A stretch of 64,000 nucleotides of DNA from Hydra vulgaris (taxonomy: Eukaryota > Cnidaria > Hydrozoa > Anthoathecata > Hydridae). Location of the stretch: contig NC_088921.1 of assembly GCF_038396675.1 (NCBI RefSeq), positions 71,684,001-71,748,000 on the forward strand, given 5' to 3'. Below, in pieces: positions 37,421-48,035 of the stretch. Every line of letters begins with the position of its first letter. Positions within the stretch are counted from its first letter, which is position 1. Position numbers and translations under genes: made by a program. The notes below the pieces were generated by a model. That model was not told the origin of the DNA. It made no database searches and saw nothing but the letters and a program-made list of their open reading frames with translations.

Positions 37421-37621
37421 TTAAGTCGGTGCTAAAACTGCAGCTAACAAGGGAAGAAATTTACCACGCATGCGTTTTCTTAATTGTATTCTTAAACGTT
37501 TTCTACCTGGGCTTTTTAACGGAGGTAAATAAACTCATCCTCTTCCTCTCTTTCTATGCATTACGACATGTTTGAGGTCGGTTAAAGTAAATTTATATTG
37601 TAAAGTTGAGTTTTTTAACAT
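37421..37621 (-). pseudogene. Core-protein paralogue 2, one in-frame TGA
   Basis: In frame from the ATG at 37621 (or 37561) to 37421, broken only by a TGA at 37535-37537. It carries the block VYLPPLKSPGRKRLR, then RKRMRGKFLPLL. The first block is shared with the next gene and the second with the gene at 37392. It is therefore a link between the two core families. The TGA lies exactly where the paralogue has an Arg codon. Confidence 0.55.
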
Positions 37622-37652
37622 GATCAAATTTAGTTTTTTGCATTTGTTTCTT

Positions 37653-37800
37653 TTAAGCTACATACCAATGGTAAACTTTAAATTTTCTTAAAGTGTTTGC
37701 TAAATCTCCTGTTCCTAAATTTCTTCGTCTTCTTAAGCGCTTTCTACCTGCGCCTTTTAAAGGAGGTAAATAAACTCTTCCCCTCCCTCTTTTTTAACAT
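37653..37800 (-). pseudogene. Core-protein paralogue 3, frameshifted at the start
   Basis: The frame containing RGRGRVYLPPLKGAGRKRLR and ending at 37653 has no ATG; the ATG at 37800 is one base out of phase. About 47 residues, rich in Arg and Lys, tandem duplicate of the neighbouring gene. Confidence 0.5.
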
Positions 37801-37839
37801 AAATTTTTTTTTATTTTACAAGCGGTGCAACAAAATTTT

Positions 37840-38019
37840 TTACGCATTGCGTTGCTTTTGAAGATAATCTAAAGCGTAGCCTCCTACGTTTGATTTTAGT
37901 AAACGTTTAGCAAAATTTTTAACTTTGGTAAAAAATTTTCCTTTCCCTCTATGATGTCGTGCGCTACCTCTATGATGACGACGACGGTGACCGCTTCTTC
38001 TCGTACGCCTGCGAGCCAT
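37840..38019 (-). CDS. Arg/His-rich core protein (pVII-like), intact
   Basis: 59 residues from the ATG at 38019. The N-terminal half is almost entirely Arg/His/Ser/Gly (MARRRTRRSGHRRRHHRG). The C-terminal part has Lys/Phe/Leu and ends in YLQKQRNA. This composition fits a protamine-like DNA-condensing virion protein. It is first in the minus-strand core cluster after the hexon gene. Exact family cannot be proven from such low-complexity sequence. Confidence 0.58.
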   Translation of the reverse strand: MARRRTRRSGHRRRHHRGSARHHRGKGKFFTKVKNFAKRLLKSNVGGYALDYLQKQRNA

Positions 38020-38153
38020 TAACACAAGAAATAAAAAAAAAACAAGATTTTTGATTTTGAGATTTTTTTTAGAAATAAATAGTCGTTTGGTTATAAAATA
38101 GTAAATACAAATAGGGTTCGTTTAATAAAAGTAAAATTGTTTTTTATAATAAA

Positions 38154-39857
38154 TTAAGACGATTTAAATTTGGTAGGAATATAGTTGACTTCAGTTTCGT
38201 CTCTTACCCCGCTTTCTACAACTGCAGCTGGATATTGCAAATACCTAACAAGTACACCTTTAAATTGTTCTGTAAATTGTACATTGATTTGAAACGAATT
38301 ATTTCCAGCAATTGTAGCAGGAGGTTTATTGTTGATAAAATTAAAATCGCTGGTGGTGTCTATGACTAAAGGTTCGGTAGTGTTAGCAGTACTAAAGTAT
38401 AATTTAGGATGTCTCAAAAAACTATCATCATCTCTATTATAAAAATCTGCAAAATTGTTATTGTTAAAAGTAGAGGGTGTATTTCCATTAGACCAGGAAG
38501 CGTAACTTCTCCAAATTGTCCATTGATCGTCTTGCTTTGTCAAATCGTATTCAGTAGTATCACCTGCTGAATTAACATATGTTCTTCTGTAATTATAAAG
38601 GGTGATTTTTTTAATAATGTTGCATGCCATTTCAACCGGTGTAAAACAACCTTTGCTTAAATGATCACTTTCTTTTTTTGAATTAACAAAAAATATAATG
38701 CTGTGAGGCACAAGATCTGCTCTTTTTATACTTCCCAAATTGACAGTGACTTCTGTAATATTTTCTACATTGGTGACAACTTGTTCGTAGTGAGCAATAC
38801 GTAGTAAAGTATACATTTCGTCTTTTTTACTGTTGAGATATAAAGATTTTTCCAAGGGTAAACTGGGTTTGAGTCTATACGTATTGCAATATATCATTGG
38901 GTTTTTAAAAGCCACTCCCACATTAGCAAGCGCTGTTATGTCAGCGTCTACAATAGGTCTTACTCTTTCTAATAGTTGATTCATATCATTTTCAATATAA
39001 AGTTCCAATCTAATTGGTTTATATTTTCCAAAATGTTCTTTCATTTGAAAAACTTCACATAATAAACTCAAAGGTACTCTAAATTTACAACCTTTTTCTC
39101 CAGTCATGAAAGCATTATATTTATTTCTTTGTGCTGTTTGATAACCAGCAGGTGCCACAGTGGCAGGTGCTGTTGCATTAAGAGGTCCAATGAGTCCAAT
39201 AGGGTCTGCAGCTTGTATAAGCGCTTTGGTTTCAGCATAACCAATAGGGTTTGTTGCATTTTCAGTTTCTTCGGTTAAACCTAAATTAGGATTAATCATC
39301 AATTCTCCAAAAGATTTCATATAACTTTTTTTAATCAGCATTGCTCTAAAACGATCATAAGAACGATTAATGATAGCGTTGTTTGCATAAGTAGTATTAT
39401 TTTTTGAATAATTGGGATAAAATTTGACAGTTTTAAATAATGCATAAATAAAGTTGTTGCAAAGACACACTTTTTTTGCTAAATCATCGTCTGTTGTAGG
39501 TGTAAATCTTGTTTGCGTGCTCAAATTTTTATAAAGAAATAAATCAAAATCCAAATACCAATCTTGTGGATATGTCCATTCGTTAAGTACAGTCGTAAAA
39601 GTAATTAAATTAGCCATGTCAGAAGTTAGATCGTAAGAAAATTTTTGATTATTAACAGCAATGACTTCATCTTGAGCTTGAGCTGTTTGAAAACCAGGAT
39701 ATTTTTCATTTAATATAGCTTTATGTTCTGCGCTAATATTACAACTTGTTGCTTCTTTCAATAAACGATTTTCGTTGTCGGCTTGTGCCAAAACATCTTC
39801 AATAGTAACATGACCGTTTGTATTGGGTGTATAACGATTGCCGTCACCATCTCTCAT
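38154..39857 (-). CDS. Hexon-type major capsid protein (double jelly roll), open
   Basis: 567 residues from the ATG at 39857. Length, composition (Asn/Thr/Phe/Tyr rich, few Cys) and the order before the core genes fit the Polinton/adintovirus hexon. Recognisable stretches include YCNTYRLKPSLPLEKSLYLN near the middle and a beta-rich C-terminus with QINVQFTEQFKGVLVRYLQ. An upstream in-frame ATG at 39878 is followed by TGA at codon 3 and may be the ancestral start, so seven residues could have been lost. It is the best-preserved large gene of copy B. Assignment to the double-jelly-roll family is by context and general pattern. Confidence 0.7.
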   Translation of the reverse strand: MRDGDGNRYTPNTNGHVTIEDVLAQADNENRLLKEATSCNISAEHKAILNEKYPGFQTAQAQDEVIAVNNQKFSYDLTSDMANLITFTTVLNEWTYPQDWYLDFDLFLYKNLSTQTRFTPTTDDDLAKKVCLCNNFIYALFKTVKFYPNYSKNNTTYANNAIINRSYDRFRAMLIKKSYMKSFGELMINPNLGLTEETENATNPIGYAETKALIQAADPIGLIGPLNATAPATVAPAGYQTAQRNKYNAFMTGEKGCKFRVPLSLLCEVFQMKEHFGKYKPIRLELYIENDMNQLLERVRPIVDADITALANVGVAFKNPMIYCNTYRLKPSLPLEKSLYLNSKKDEMYTLLRIAHYEQVVTNVENITEVTVNLGSIKRADLVPHSIIFFVNSKKESDHLSKGCFTPVEMACNIIKKITLYNYRRTYVNSAGDTTEYDLTKQDDQWTIWRSYASWSNGNTPSTFNNNNFADFYNRDDDSFLRHPKLYFSTANTTEPLVIDTTSDFNFINNKPPATIAGNNSFQINVQFTEQFKGVLVRYLQYPAAVVESGVRDETEVNYIPTKFKSS

Positions 39858-39914
39858 ATATTTAGCTAATCAACCCATTTTTTTTAAAAAAAGAAAAAAT
39901 AACTTTTTTTCTAA

Positions 39915-40175
39915 TTATTCATCTTCTGATTCTGAAGTGGTTTTTTTAAATGGTATTTTTTTATTTTTAACGTCTTTTAAAGCGCGAGTGTAACCAAGTT
40001 CAATTACACTTTTTTTGTTCAATTTCTTTTTATTTTTTTCGTTATTATGCATGAGTGGACTTGATAAATTGGCTCTTTGTTGAATAATGCAGTTTCTACA
40101 TAATCCGTTTATTTTGTCGACTGCATTGACTTCTTGAAAGCATTGTGAACAGATGTGTAAAGGAGTTGATTTCAT
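39915..40175 (-). CDS. Small zinc-ribbon-like protein
   Basis: 86 residues from the ATG at 40175. ICSQC near residue 8 and LCRNC near residue 26 make a C4 zinc site; the rest is Lys-rich with an acidic SESEDE tail. The same frame stays open upstream through a Glu-rich stretch to a stop near 40,247, and another frame carries an ATG at 40269. This suggests an original start at 40269 and a one-base frameshift. Role unknown; between the hexon and a coiled-coil gene. Confidence 0.5.
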   Translation of the reverse strand: MKSTPLHICSQCFQEVNAVDKINGLCRNCIIQQRANLSSPLMHNNEKNKKKLNKKSVIELGYTRALKDVKNKKIPFKKTTSESEDE

Positions 40176-40274
40176 TGTAGGTTTTTTTTCAACAATTTCT
40201 TCTTCTTCTGAACTTTTGGTTTGAGATTCTGAATATTTTCGTTTTTAGGTTTGGGTTTGATTTGTACATTTTTT

Positions 40275-40529
40275 TCATTTTTTGGGAGGTTTTCCTTCTT
40301 GAATTTCTTCTTTTTTATTTTTCATTTTTTTAATTTCATCCAATTCAGTTTTCATGTTTAGTAATTCAGATTTAGTAGAATATTGAGTAAGTTGATTTTG
40401 TAATTGTTGCATGTGATTTTTAATTTCATTCATTTGATCTTTAGGATTTATTTTTGATTCTTGCATCATTTTTTCTTCTAAATTGACTAAATTTTTATGA
40501 TATCTTCCTTTAGCACAAAAAAGACTCAT
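40275..40529 (-). CDS. Small coiled-coil protein
   Basis: 84 residues from the ATG at 40529. Residues about 15-72 show heptad-like Leu/Met/Ile spacing with many Gln, Lys and Glu (for example HMQQLQNQLTQY), predicting one long coiled coil. A basic tail ends in KPPKK. Preceded by a CT-rich tract. Probably a structural or scaffold component; family unknown. Confidence 0.5.
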   Translation of the reverse strand: MSLFCAKGRYHKNLVNLEEKMMQESKINPKDQMNEIKNHMQQLQNQLTQYSTKSELLNMKTELDEIKKMKNKKEEIQEGKPPKK

Positions 40530-40635
40530 TTTTAGTAAAATAGAGAGAGAAAAAAAATAACAACTTTTTTTTCATTTTATATTTTCTTAATCATAATAAA
40601 AAATAAAAGACATTTATTTATATCAATCAAACTAG

Positions 40636-41030
40636 TTAATTGTAAAACGGAACCATTTGAATCTTTAACGTAGGATTAAAAAAAACAGTAGAACTAAGAT
40701 ATTAAAGGTGAGGGGTTCAGATTTTGAATTGAGAAACGACCATCTTGTTTGTTTCCAATCGTCAACATCGTTGATATCAAAGGTGGTCAATTGTCCTTGA
40801 GTAGAAGTCTTACGATCTTTTGTAAAATCAATATTGGTGGTGAATTGGGTAGAATTAGTATAGTCTAATAAAGTAAAAAATGCAACAATTCCAGGAACAT
40901 AAATTTTGTTCATATACATTCCACATTGCACAGCTTGATCACATTTAATAAAAATGTAAGTGTCTGTAGTTGAAGGAAAATTGGAAACGGTGTTATTAAA
41001 GTTACTAATTTGAACGAGAGCACATCTTAA
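40636..41030 (-). pseudogene. Virion-type protein fragment
   Basis: One frame is open from about 41,030 to 40,665, including a FTTNIDFTKDRKTSTQGQL stretch. A frameshift near 40,690 separates it from a natural-looking end at 40,636. No ATG remains at the start, which abuts a T-run. The beta-rich, Thr/Asn-rich composition is like the neighbouring structural genes. A penton-like or minor capsid identity is possible, not shown. Confidence 0.4.
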
Positions 41031-41063
41031 AAAAAATAGTCTTTTTTTTTTTTTTAAATCTAG

Positions 41064-41945
41064 TTACATGGCGTTAGTCATATTTTGATCGACTTGCATA
41101 ATAAAAGGATTGATTTGTTGAATCAAACTGTATTGATCTCTTTGTAAAAGTAAAGTATAAGGTATAGGATTGTTTCCAACAGGTTGATACATTTTTAAAA
41201 TGATATTTTTTAAAGGTAAACTGTCTGTCTAAGTTTGTACAATAGTACCATCGCTCTTTTTTTGATAAATGAATTGCCCATTAAGTGAAGTGCAATAAAA
41301 TAATAATTCTGTTGGATTATTTCCTTGTAATATACCTTTGACACTATTTAACCATGTTTTATGACTCGGTGTAGTAGCTCTTTCGAAACTAGTTGTAGTG
41401 ACAAGAGGTACTTTGATGGTATTTGAAAAAACAGGTTTGCTTTGTTCGCAATATATTAAAACTTCAATAAAAGTTTCTGCGCTATATTTAGCGATTAAAG
41501 AGCTATCAGATGTCCATATTTTATAAATGTCATCAGGTAAGTTTGAAGGTAATACTTGAAAGGGAGTGCCTTTTATTTCGGGAGTACCATTATATAGGAA
41601 TATAATAGGAACATTATTCCATGTATAACTGGTATCATAATCTGAATAGAAGTTACTTTTCATTTCAAAATAGGCGTTACTTTTCATAAGTAATGTGCTG
41701 AATTTAATGGGTGATAATAATTTTCTTTGGAAGGATAATAAAGAAAAAAAAGTATAATAATTTGAAGTTCCGTCTATAGGATTAGGAATGCATGAAGGCA
41801 CACCCCTTGCTTTATTTGTAAGATATTTACTAAACATGTTAAAATCGGACCCTGCATAAGTATGATCGTCGAAAGTCAAGTTGTTTAAATTGAGATTGAG
41901 TAAATTGTTTGTCATGATTAAACTTTCGTTAAATACATCCATCAT
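41064..41945 (-). pseudogene. Probable structural protein, one TAG
   Basis: ATG at 41945 (ATG ATG). The frame is open for 238 codons, meets TAG at 41229-41231, then stays in frame to 41064. Its N-terminus contains LNNLTFDDHTY, similar to the first residues of the upstream protein (NNLTFDDVL), so the two may be related. Asn/Tyr/Ser/Phe rich, no Cys cluster. Not recognised. Confidence 0.45.
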
Positions 41946-42022
41946 TTTTAATTCTCTTTCAGGCCATATGACTTGATCTTCCTTTAAAAAAAGTAAAGGT
42001 AAAGAAGCTTACGGTATATTTT

Positions 42023-43786
42023 TTAAAGTATAACGATAATATTTTCTTTTGGATGTGAGAGGAAAATAATTTCATAAAAACTTGTTAATAATTCTGTAGG
42101 TTCTACGCCTAAATCAGCTGCTGTAATATAGATAAGTTTTGTACCAAATCCAGTTGGAAAAGGCAGTTGTAAAAGCAGCCTTGATAATATCTACAAATTG
42201 TGGTAGTACTAATTTTTCATTGGTATAAACTCCAGGATAAAGTGAGTTTTTAGTGTCGACATAATCGTTCCAAATTTTCCATAAAGATTGAATACGAAGG
42301 TTGACATTATAAGGTGTGTTGAAATCGTTAAGATTAGTTTTTACGTTATATAGGTTGCCTTCAAAGGGTTTTGTGTTGGTGTTGGTTATTATTTTTAATA
42401 AAAAGAAAGCAATTTGCCACGGCACAATGTGTTTCATTTTTGATTTTGTGCTTTCTGCAATAGGTAAAAAAGTATTAGGATACACATCTAGATCAACACT
42501 AAAAATATTATTGTCGTCGGTTAAATTTGTTCCAGTTAAAGCCGGATTTATATAATTGGGTGAGAGCATAATATGAATAAAAGGTCGAACAAAGGTTTCT
42601 TCTATACCGTTTAGAATAGTTTGTCTTTCGGGTGAAATAGCTGCTATTTGTGCGGCGGTTAAAAGCGGATGTTTTGCATAAATTAAATAATTTTTACAAG
42701 TGTTAGTATTTAATGATAATTTGAATATGTTGTCTTATAGAGAATTAGTAGTAATATAATCAAATTGTAATAATTTTGTAAAATCTTCTAGAACGTACAC
42801 ATTACCACGTGTTCTATTTGAAAAAAAAACGAAATAAGATAAACCTCTTTTTTGTAAAGGCGAGATCACGCTTAAGGTAGATCGAATAGGTTGTAAAAAA
42901 GAAGGATTTCTTGTGTATTCGTTTCTTTTTTTATAATACCATAATAAATTATAATTGGTCCTATTACTAAATGGGGAAGTATTAAAGTTAAATAAATTTT
43001 GTTGAACATTGTTGTTGCTATCTAAACTAAACTTTATCATGGGTAAATCGATTACAGCCGTTTTGTATTGAAGCTCAGTTAAAGGATCAAATAAATATTT
43101 TAGGTTAAAATATTTTGTTGTTGAAATTTTACCATCTTTGTTATAATAACTTAAAAAAAAGTCTGAAAAATATAAAACTCTATTTAATTTAGAATTATAA
43201 AGTTCTAAGTTTCTAACAAAAGAATCATCTTGATAGGCGGTGGGTGACATAACGCCAAAGAGTTTACCTCCACCTGACGCATTAAAGGTCCACATATAAC
43301 TCAAATGAATGGCGTTCATGTTTTCCATATCTAATTTATCATAGCAAGGAAACGTGTCACCTGGTAAGGGTATATGATTGGTGTACAAGACAACATTTTT
43401 AGTAACAAGATAAAAATATTTTATGGGTCTTGTAGGATTGCTAATCATATCGTTTTGAATATCTGATAACATTTTTTTTATAGCAGGTTTGGATTCCATT
43501 CTTAATTTGTAATTGTTTTTAGAAAACGATAGGTTTTCGTCTACTCAAGTTAAATTAGTAGGAACATCCATACTCGCTAAATGTAGAATGGTATTATTTT
43601 TAAATGTAGGTTTGTCGATATCGTTGGGAGTTAACGGTAAACTAAAGTCATTCAAGACATTATAATGCACGCTAATGCACGCTAATGCACGCTAGCTTCA
43701 TTTTTATTTTTAATTTCGCTAAAATAATAAGTAGTACAATCATATTTATTTACATCTAAAACATCGTCAAATGTTAAATTGGTCAT
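42023..43786 (-). pseudogene. Probable virion structural protein, copy B
   Basis: Homologue of 1-1662. ATG at 43786, overlapping the integrase stop. The best open parts are 43499-42735 and 42569-42114; the frame then continues in another phase to 42023. An inserted gcacgctaat triplication near 43,670-43,692 disrupts the N-terminal part. The full length would be near 580 residues. It separates integrase from the hexon block in both copies. Confidence 0.5.
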
Positions 43787-43857
43787 TTTTTCTTTTTTTT
43801 TTTTTTTTCTTGCAGTCTTTTCTTCAAAGGTTTTAAAAAAGTATTAATACATTTTTT

Positions 43858-43970
43858 ATAGTTTTTATAGTAAATGTCTTTTATAGTAAAGTCTTTTATA
43901 GTAAATGTCTTTTATAGTAAAGTTTTTTAGTAAATGTCTTTTATAGTAAAGTTTTTATAGTAAATGTCTT
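43858..43970. repeat. Minisatellite expansion in the integrase C-terminus
   Basis: About four alternating units of ATGTCTTTTATAGTAAAG type, where copy A has a single unit at about 1,725-1,750. Confidence 0.8.
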
Positions 43971-44840
43971 TATCTTCTTCGTTAATAGGTAATAAATCTT
44001 CTCGTTTCATTTTGAAAGTCGTATTTAAATTGCCTTCTACTCCCACTTTATAAATATAAACGGGTAAATAACCTTCTACTGAAAGTTTAGAGCGCTTAGA
44101 GATTTTGATAATATTAACTTTTTGGTAGTGTCCTAATAGGGTTGATTACGAGTGGTCGATTTGCTAAAGGTGTCTTTGGGATCTATTTTATATTTTTTCA
44201 AGTAACATTCAGTTCCAACGGATAGAGGTTTATAAATTTTAAATTTTTCGTTTTTGTATTCTTTTTCTACTCGATGTAACATGTTGGAAGAAAAATGAAG
44301 ACCTCCTCTTTTGTCGTCGCGGTTTTGATCGACTAAACGAAGAGCTTTACCTTTGGCGTCGTCAGCATACCAATCTTCAGGAGCTATTCCACTCGTCACT
44401 TTTTCTTTTTCGATGAGTTTTTGTTCCATGTCCTCGATATAAAAACTCCAATTGTTTTTTTGAAGTTCGCCTTGTTTTCTTAATTTTTGATAAAGTTTTT
44501 TTAAACGTCCTATTGCCGATTCGGCCAAGTAAGCTTTTCCATAATTTTTAGAATTAAAATGAACAATGTTTTATTCATAACACCATTCTTCCATTTTGTT
44601 GTTAAAAAAATCTCCACCTTGATCGGTTTGCAAGTAAATAAATGTTATATCGTCTCTTTTAATGTCTTCAAAAATATGCTTAAAACTGCTAAGCACTTTA
44701 TCGGCAGTTTTTTACTGGTGACTCTCAAAGACTATTTTTTAGATACTCCATCTAACACAACTAAACAAAATTCAGGTCGATGAGGAGCAAAATTTAAATT
44801 AAAACTGTTCATGTCGGCGAAATCAGTTTGAAAATATTGT

Positions 44841-44905
44841 CGAGGTCTATCGTATGAATATTGATGCGTTTCGTAAACTTATCAATATTCATACGATAGA
44901 CCTCG
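44841..44905. repeat. Perfect 25-bp hairpin, copy B only
   Basis: Arms 44841-44865 and 44881-44905 are exact complements around a 15-base spacer. Copy A has the left arm sequence once, followed by unrelated ancestral coding sequence. Confidence 0.92.
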
Positions 44906-45203
44906 TATACTATTCGTAGGCGCTTGTTTTTTAACGTTGACATCCGTTGTTTTTTTAAAAAGTAGAGTGACTTGTGACCAAGCTGTTATGAGACCGTTCC
45001 ATTTGGCATAAATGTAACTTTCTAAAAGCGCTCTTAATTGTTCATAAAATTTTAAATCAGTTGGATTTTTTTTTAAAGTGTCAAGTTGAAGCAAAACTTT
45101 TTTAATTTTGGGAACGTCTGTTAAAGCAAATAAACGACTCGATAATTTGGTCAGTTGATCTTCTACAAGGTTGTCAATAGCGTCTCTCAAGACATTATCC
45201 ATT

Positions 45204-47355
45204 TTAATAGTCGGAATATTTTGTTATTGAAGCTTTTTTTTTTCTTTCTTCTGGATTTGTGGATGACGACCTAGTAGTTACTTTTTTTGCTCTTAATTCT
45301 ATACGACCACTTCTAGTTAACATTGGGGTTTCAGTACTATCACTAGCACTTGTTGGTTCAACTGTAGTTGTTTCAGGTAAAGCAGTAGCACCTAATAATT
45401 CGGGAGCACTTTCAGGTGTTTCACTAAGTTCGGCTTTAGTTGTTTCAGTAGGTTCTTCTTCTTTTTTAGTTTCTATTGGTGCTAAATAGGGATCGGATGC
45501 TCGTGTTTGTGGTTCTTTTTTGGGTGTAGGAATTTCTAATAAGGAAGACCTTGTTAACGGATGAGCGAATAAATTTTTCATTTTAAAATTGGTAAGTAGT
45601 TTTAAAGCGTTGGCAAAATTTTCAATATTATTAGAACCCATTTCAAAACATTTTTTATAAGATATTAAAAGTGAATTTAAACGAGCAGGTTGAAAATTAT
45701 ACATTGCACCCATTATCATCAACATTTCGAGTAAACTTTTTTCTTTGATTGAATTTTCTGTGCTGTAAAATTGATTTGAATTTGATTTAATATGTTGCAA
45801 TAATCGCAACGCTCCTTCTTTAGCACAAGTTTGTTCTACATCTTCTTTTAATAGGACTACATCTGTTACATCTCTAAAAGGTAAAGAAGGTACAGGATTG
45901 AAAAAAGTTTTAAATGTTAAATAGAGCATGGTTTCTCCGATGGTTCTGTTAGCTAATGCGTTTTCGTCATAGTTATTTAACATTCCAACATAAATATCTT
46001 TATTAGGTAGTAAATAACTGTTCACTTGAATGTATTCTCTCAAAATTTCAAATTTGAAACCTCGAAACATTTTTCCATTTTGTATACATCTTTGTTGAAT
46101 AATGTCTTTGGTTTCTGATAGTATTTCAAAAGCTCTCTTTCCACCGAAACTTTTATCGGTTATGGATTCGCTTTCTATAAAACTAGAAGTCATAACAGTG
46201 TAAGGATCTTGAGCTAGAGCGCTAGCATATATACCTTCGGATGTTAATTTAGTTTCGTTTCGAAAGGGTATGTTGTATTTTTTAATAAAACGCCACAATT
46301 TCGCAAAAGTAAGATGTCTTATTTGATAATAATCGGCAGCTATTCTCATGCTAGCTACAGAGTGAGAAGAGGTTAGTAAAGTTAAAAATTCGTTAGCATA
46401 AAAAGAATATTGTTTTGGATCATTAACTTTTTGAAAGGCAAAGTTGGTGACATGCTTAATAATACTAGCTATGGATTCTTCTACATCTACGACATTGGCT
46501 TGATATAAAATATAAATTTTTAAATTGTTCAGAGTGGCTTTTTCGTTTCTCGGTTTGTAAACACGTGAAGAAATTTGATGAGATCCAAACCGATAATTGA
46601 CTTGATTTTTACACATGTCGACGAGATGTTTAGGTAAGTTGGGAATTTTTTTTACAGATTCGTTTTTATAAGGCTGTTTTAGAATTTCGCTCGAATTGGC
46701 TGTTTCGTGAAAAGTTAAAAATTTATTAAGAGGTGTCAAAGCATAAAATTTTTTTATGAGTCGATGGAATAGTATTTAAAGTACTAGAACGCGGTAAAGT
46801 GTTTAATGTTGATTGAATAGAGGAAGGAGGCGTAGAACTAAGAGAGCTGTGTTGAATAGGAAATCTTTTTAAATTTCTCATCATTCTTAAAGATTCGCTT
46901 ATGTTTCTTTGATCAATTTGATCATTTAATTTGCTTTGCTTATTCAAATTTAAAAGGGTTTTAAAAGCGTAAGAATCTCCTCCCACGTTGAGATATGTTT
47001 TCCATTTTTCTTGATCGCTGATTAAACTTGTAGCTATATCGCTGTTAAGCATAGTATCAAGAGGTAAAAAAGCATTTAAATTTTGTTGAAAGCTTACTTC
47101 CCTAGCGATTTGATTTTCGAGATTAATGGCATCTGCATAATTAAAAGAAGAGGGTAAATCATATCTTAGGATAAGCTGAGACAAATCCGTTCTGTTTGTT
47201 TCTTCAGATTCTAGGTTAACTTCTGTGTTTTCTTGTTCATTAGGGTTAGGGTTAGGGTTAGGGTCAGGGTTAGGGATAGAGTAAGGGTTAACCCTGAGTT
47301 AGGGTTAGGGTTAGGGGTAACCCTGAGACTCGTGATAAGGTCTATATCTATTCAT
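45204..47355 (-). pseudogene. Conserved element protein of unknown role, copy B
   Basis: Homologue of 2957-4859. ATG at 47355. The first ~35 codons are largely replaced by telomeric repeat (47,240-47,327). The segment 47184-46726 and the long segment 46739-45204 (511 codons) are open but in different frames. The long segment contains the part deleted in copy A, including CAKEGALRLLQHI. The C-terminus is a Pro/Glu/Thr-rich linker followed by a basic tail (RSGRIELRAKK), which could be a nuclear localisation signal. No known domain recognised. Confidence 0.5.
47240..47327. repeat. Interstitial telomeric repeat 1
   Basis: TTAGGG units with variants (TCAGGG, TAAGGG), including short inverted pieces ending CCCTGAG. 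It replaces roughly 80 bp of coding sequence present in copy A near 4,750-4,830. Confidence 0.95.
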
Positions 47356-48035
47356 GTTTCATAAAAATCCAAATTATTTTGAAAATACAATTCTTATTGA
47401 CAATAATTAACCTTAAACTGCTGTCTTAATAAATCGATTACAGTTTTTGTAGGTTGTATAGTGTCGAATGAGATTAATTTATTAGCATAATAATTTAAAA
47501 TTTCGTGATAAAGTTTAAAACGAGTAGAGTTGAAATATTCTTTTAAAACGTCGTAATTGTTATAAAAAAGTCTGATATAGCTTCATTTTTATCTTTCATT
47601 TTTTCTTTTTTCATGATGACTTTTCCGTTTTCGTTAAATTTTGGATACGTATATAAATGTTCTTTGACAAAGAGTTTAATTTCTATACAATCGTATTCTT
47701 GAAAAGCGTTTTTTATTTGATGTCTTTCGTAATCTGATAAAAATTCGCATTTTTACAGCATTAAAAGGTGTTAAAATTTCTTTCATCCATATTTTAATTT
47801 CGTTTTCATCACTGTCTTTTCTTCTATTCATTTTGGGGATAAAAATTTGTCCTCGAACAGCCAACTTTTGTCTCATGGCTTGACGTTTACTCGCTTTGTT
47901 TGAAGGATTGCATAATTCGTAATCGTTTTGTAAAATTCGTAAAAATTCTTCGCTTTCCCAATCATTTAGAATTAGAACTGGGTCCACCGTCTGAAGATTC
48001 GTCTGAAGATTTGTCTGAAGATTCGCACAATCCAT
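47352..48035 (-). pseudogene. Conserved element protein overlapping the ATPase, copy B
   Basis: Homologue of 4856-5547, ATG at 48035. The first 119 codons are open to 47676; after a frameshift near 47,755 the remaining conserved part continues to 47,352 with another break near 47,575. The N-terminus carries three LQTN repeats from the 12-bp tandem unit. Confidence 0.5.

Larger units (their letters stand above)
43785..45202 (-). pseudogene. Retroviral-type integrase, copy B, inactivated
   Basis: ATG at 45202, two bases after the stop of the preceding gene. The segment 45202-44882 gives the helical N-terminal region. The core follows in other frames. The catalytic Glu of the IGRLK helix is kept (codon 44520-44522). 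Breaks include the hairpin insertion at 44841-44905, frameshifts near 44,715 and 44,730, and a TAA near 44,575 where copy A has Gln. The C-terminal chromodomain-like part is scrambled by a minisatellite at 43,858-43,970. Copies A and B therefore died by different mutations. Confidence 0.85.

Noticed and set aside
47240..47327. A true chromosome end
   Set aside because: The array is only about 90 bp, contains variant units and inverted pieces, and unique viral sequence continues on both sides.
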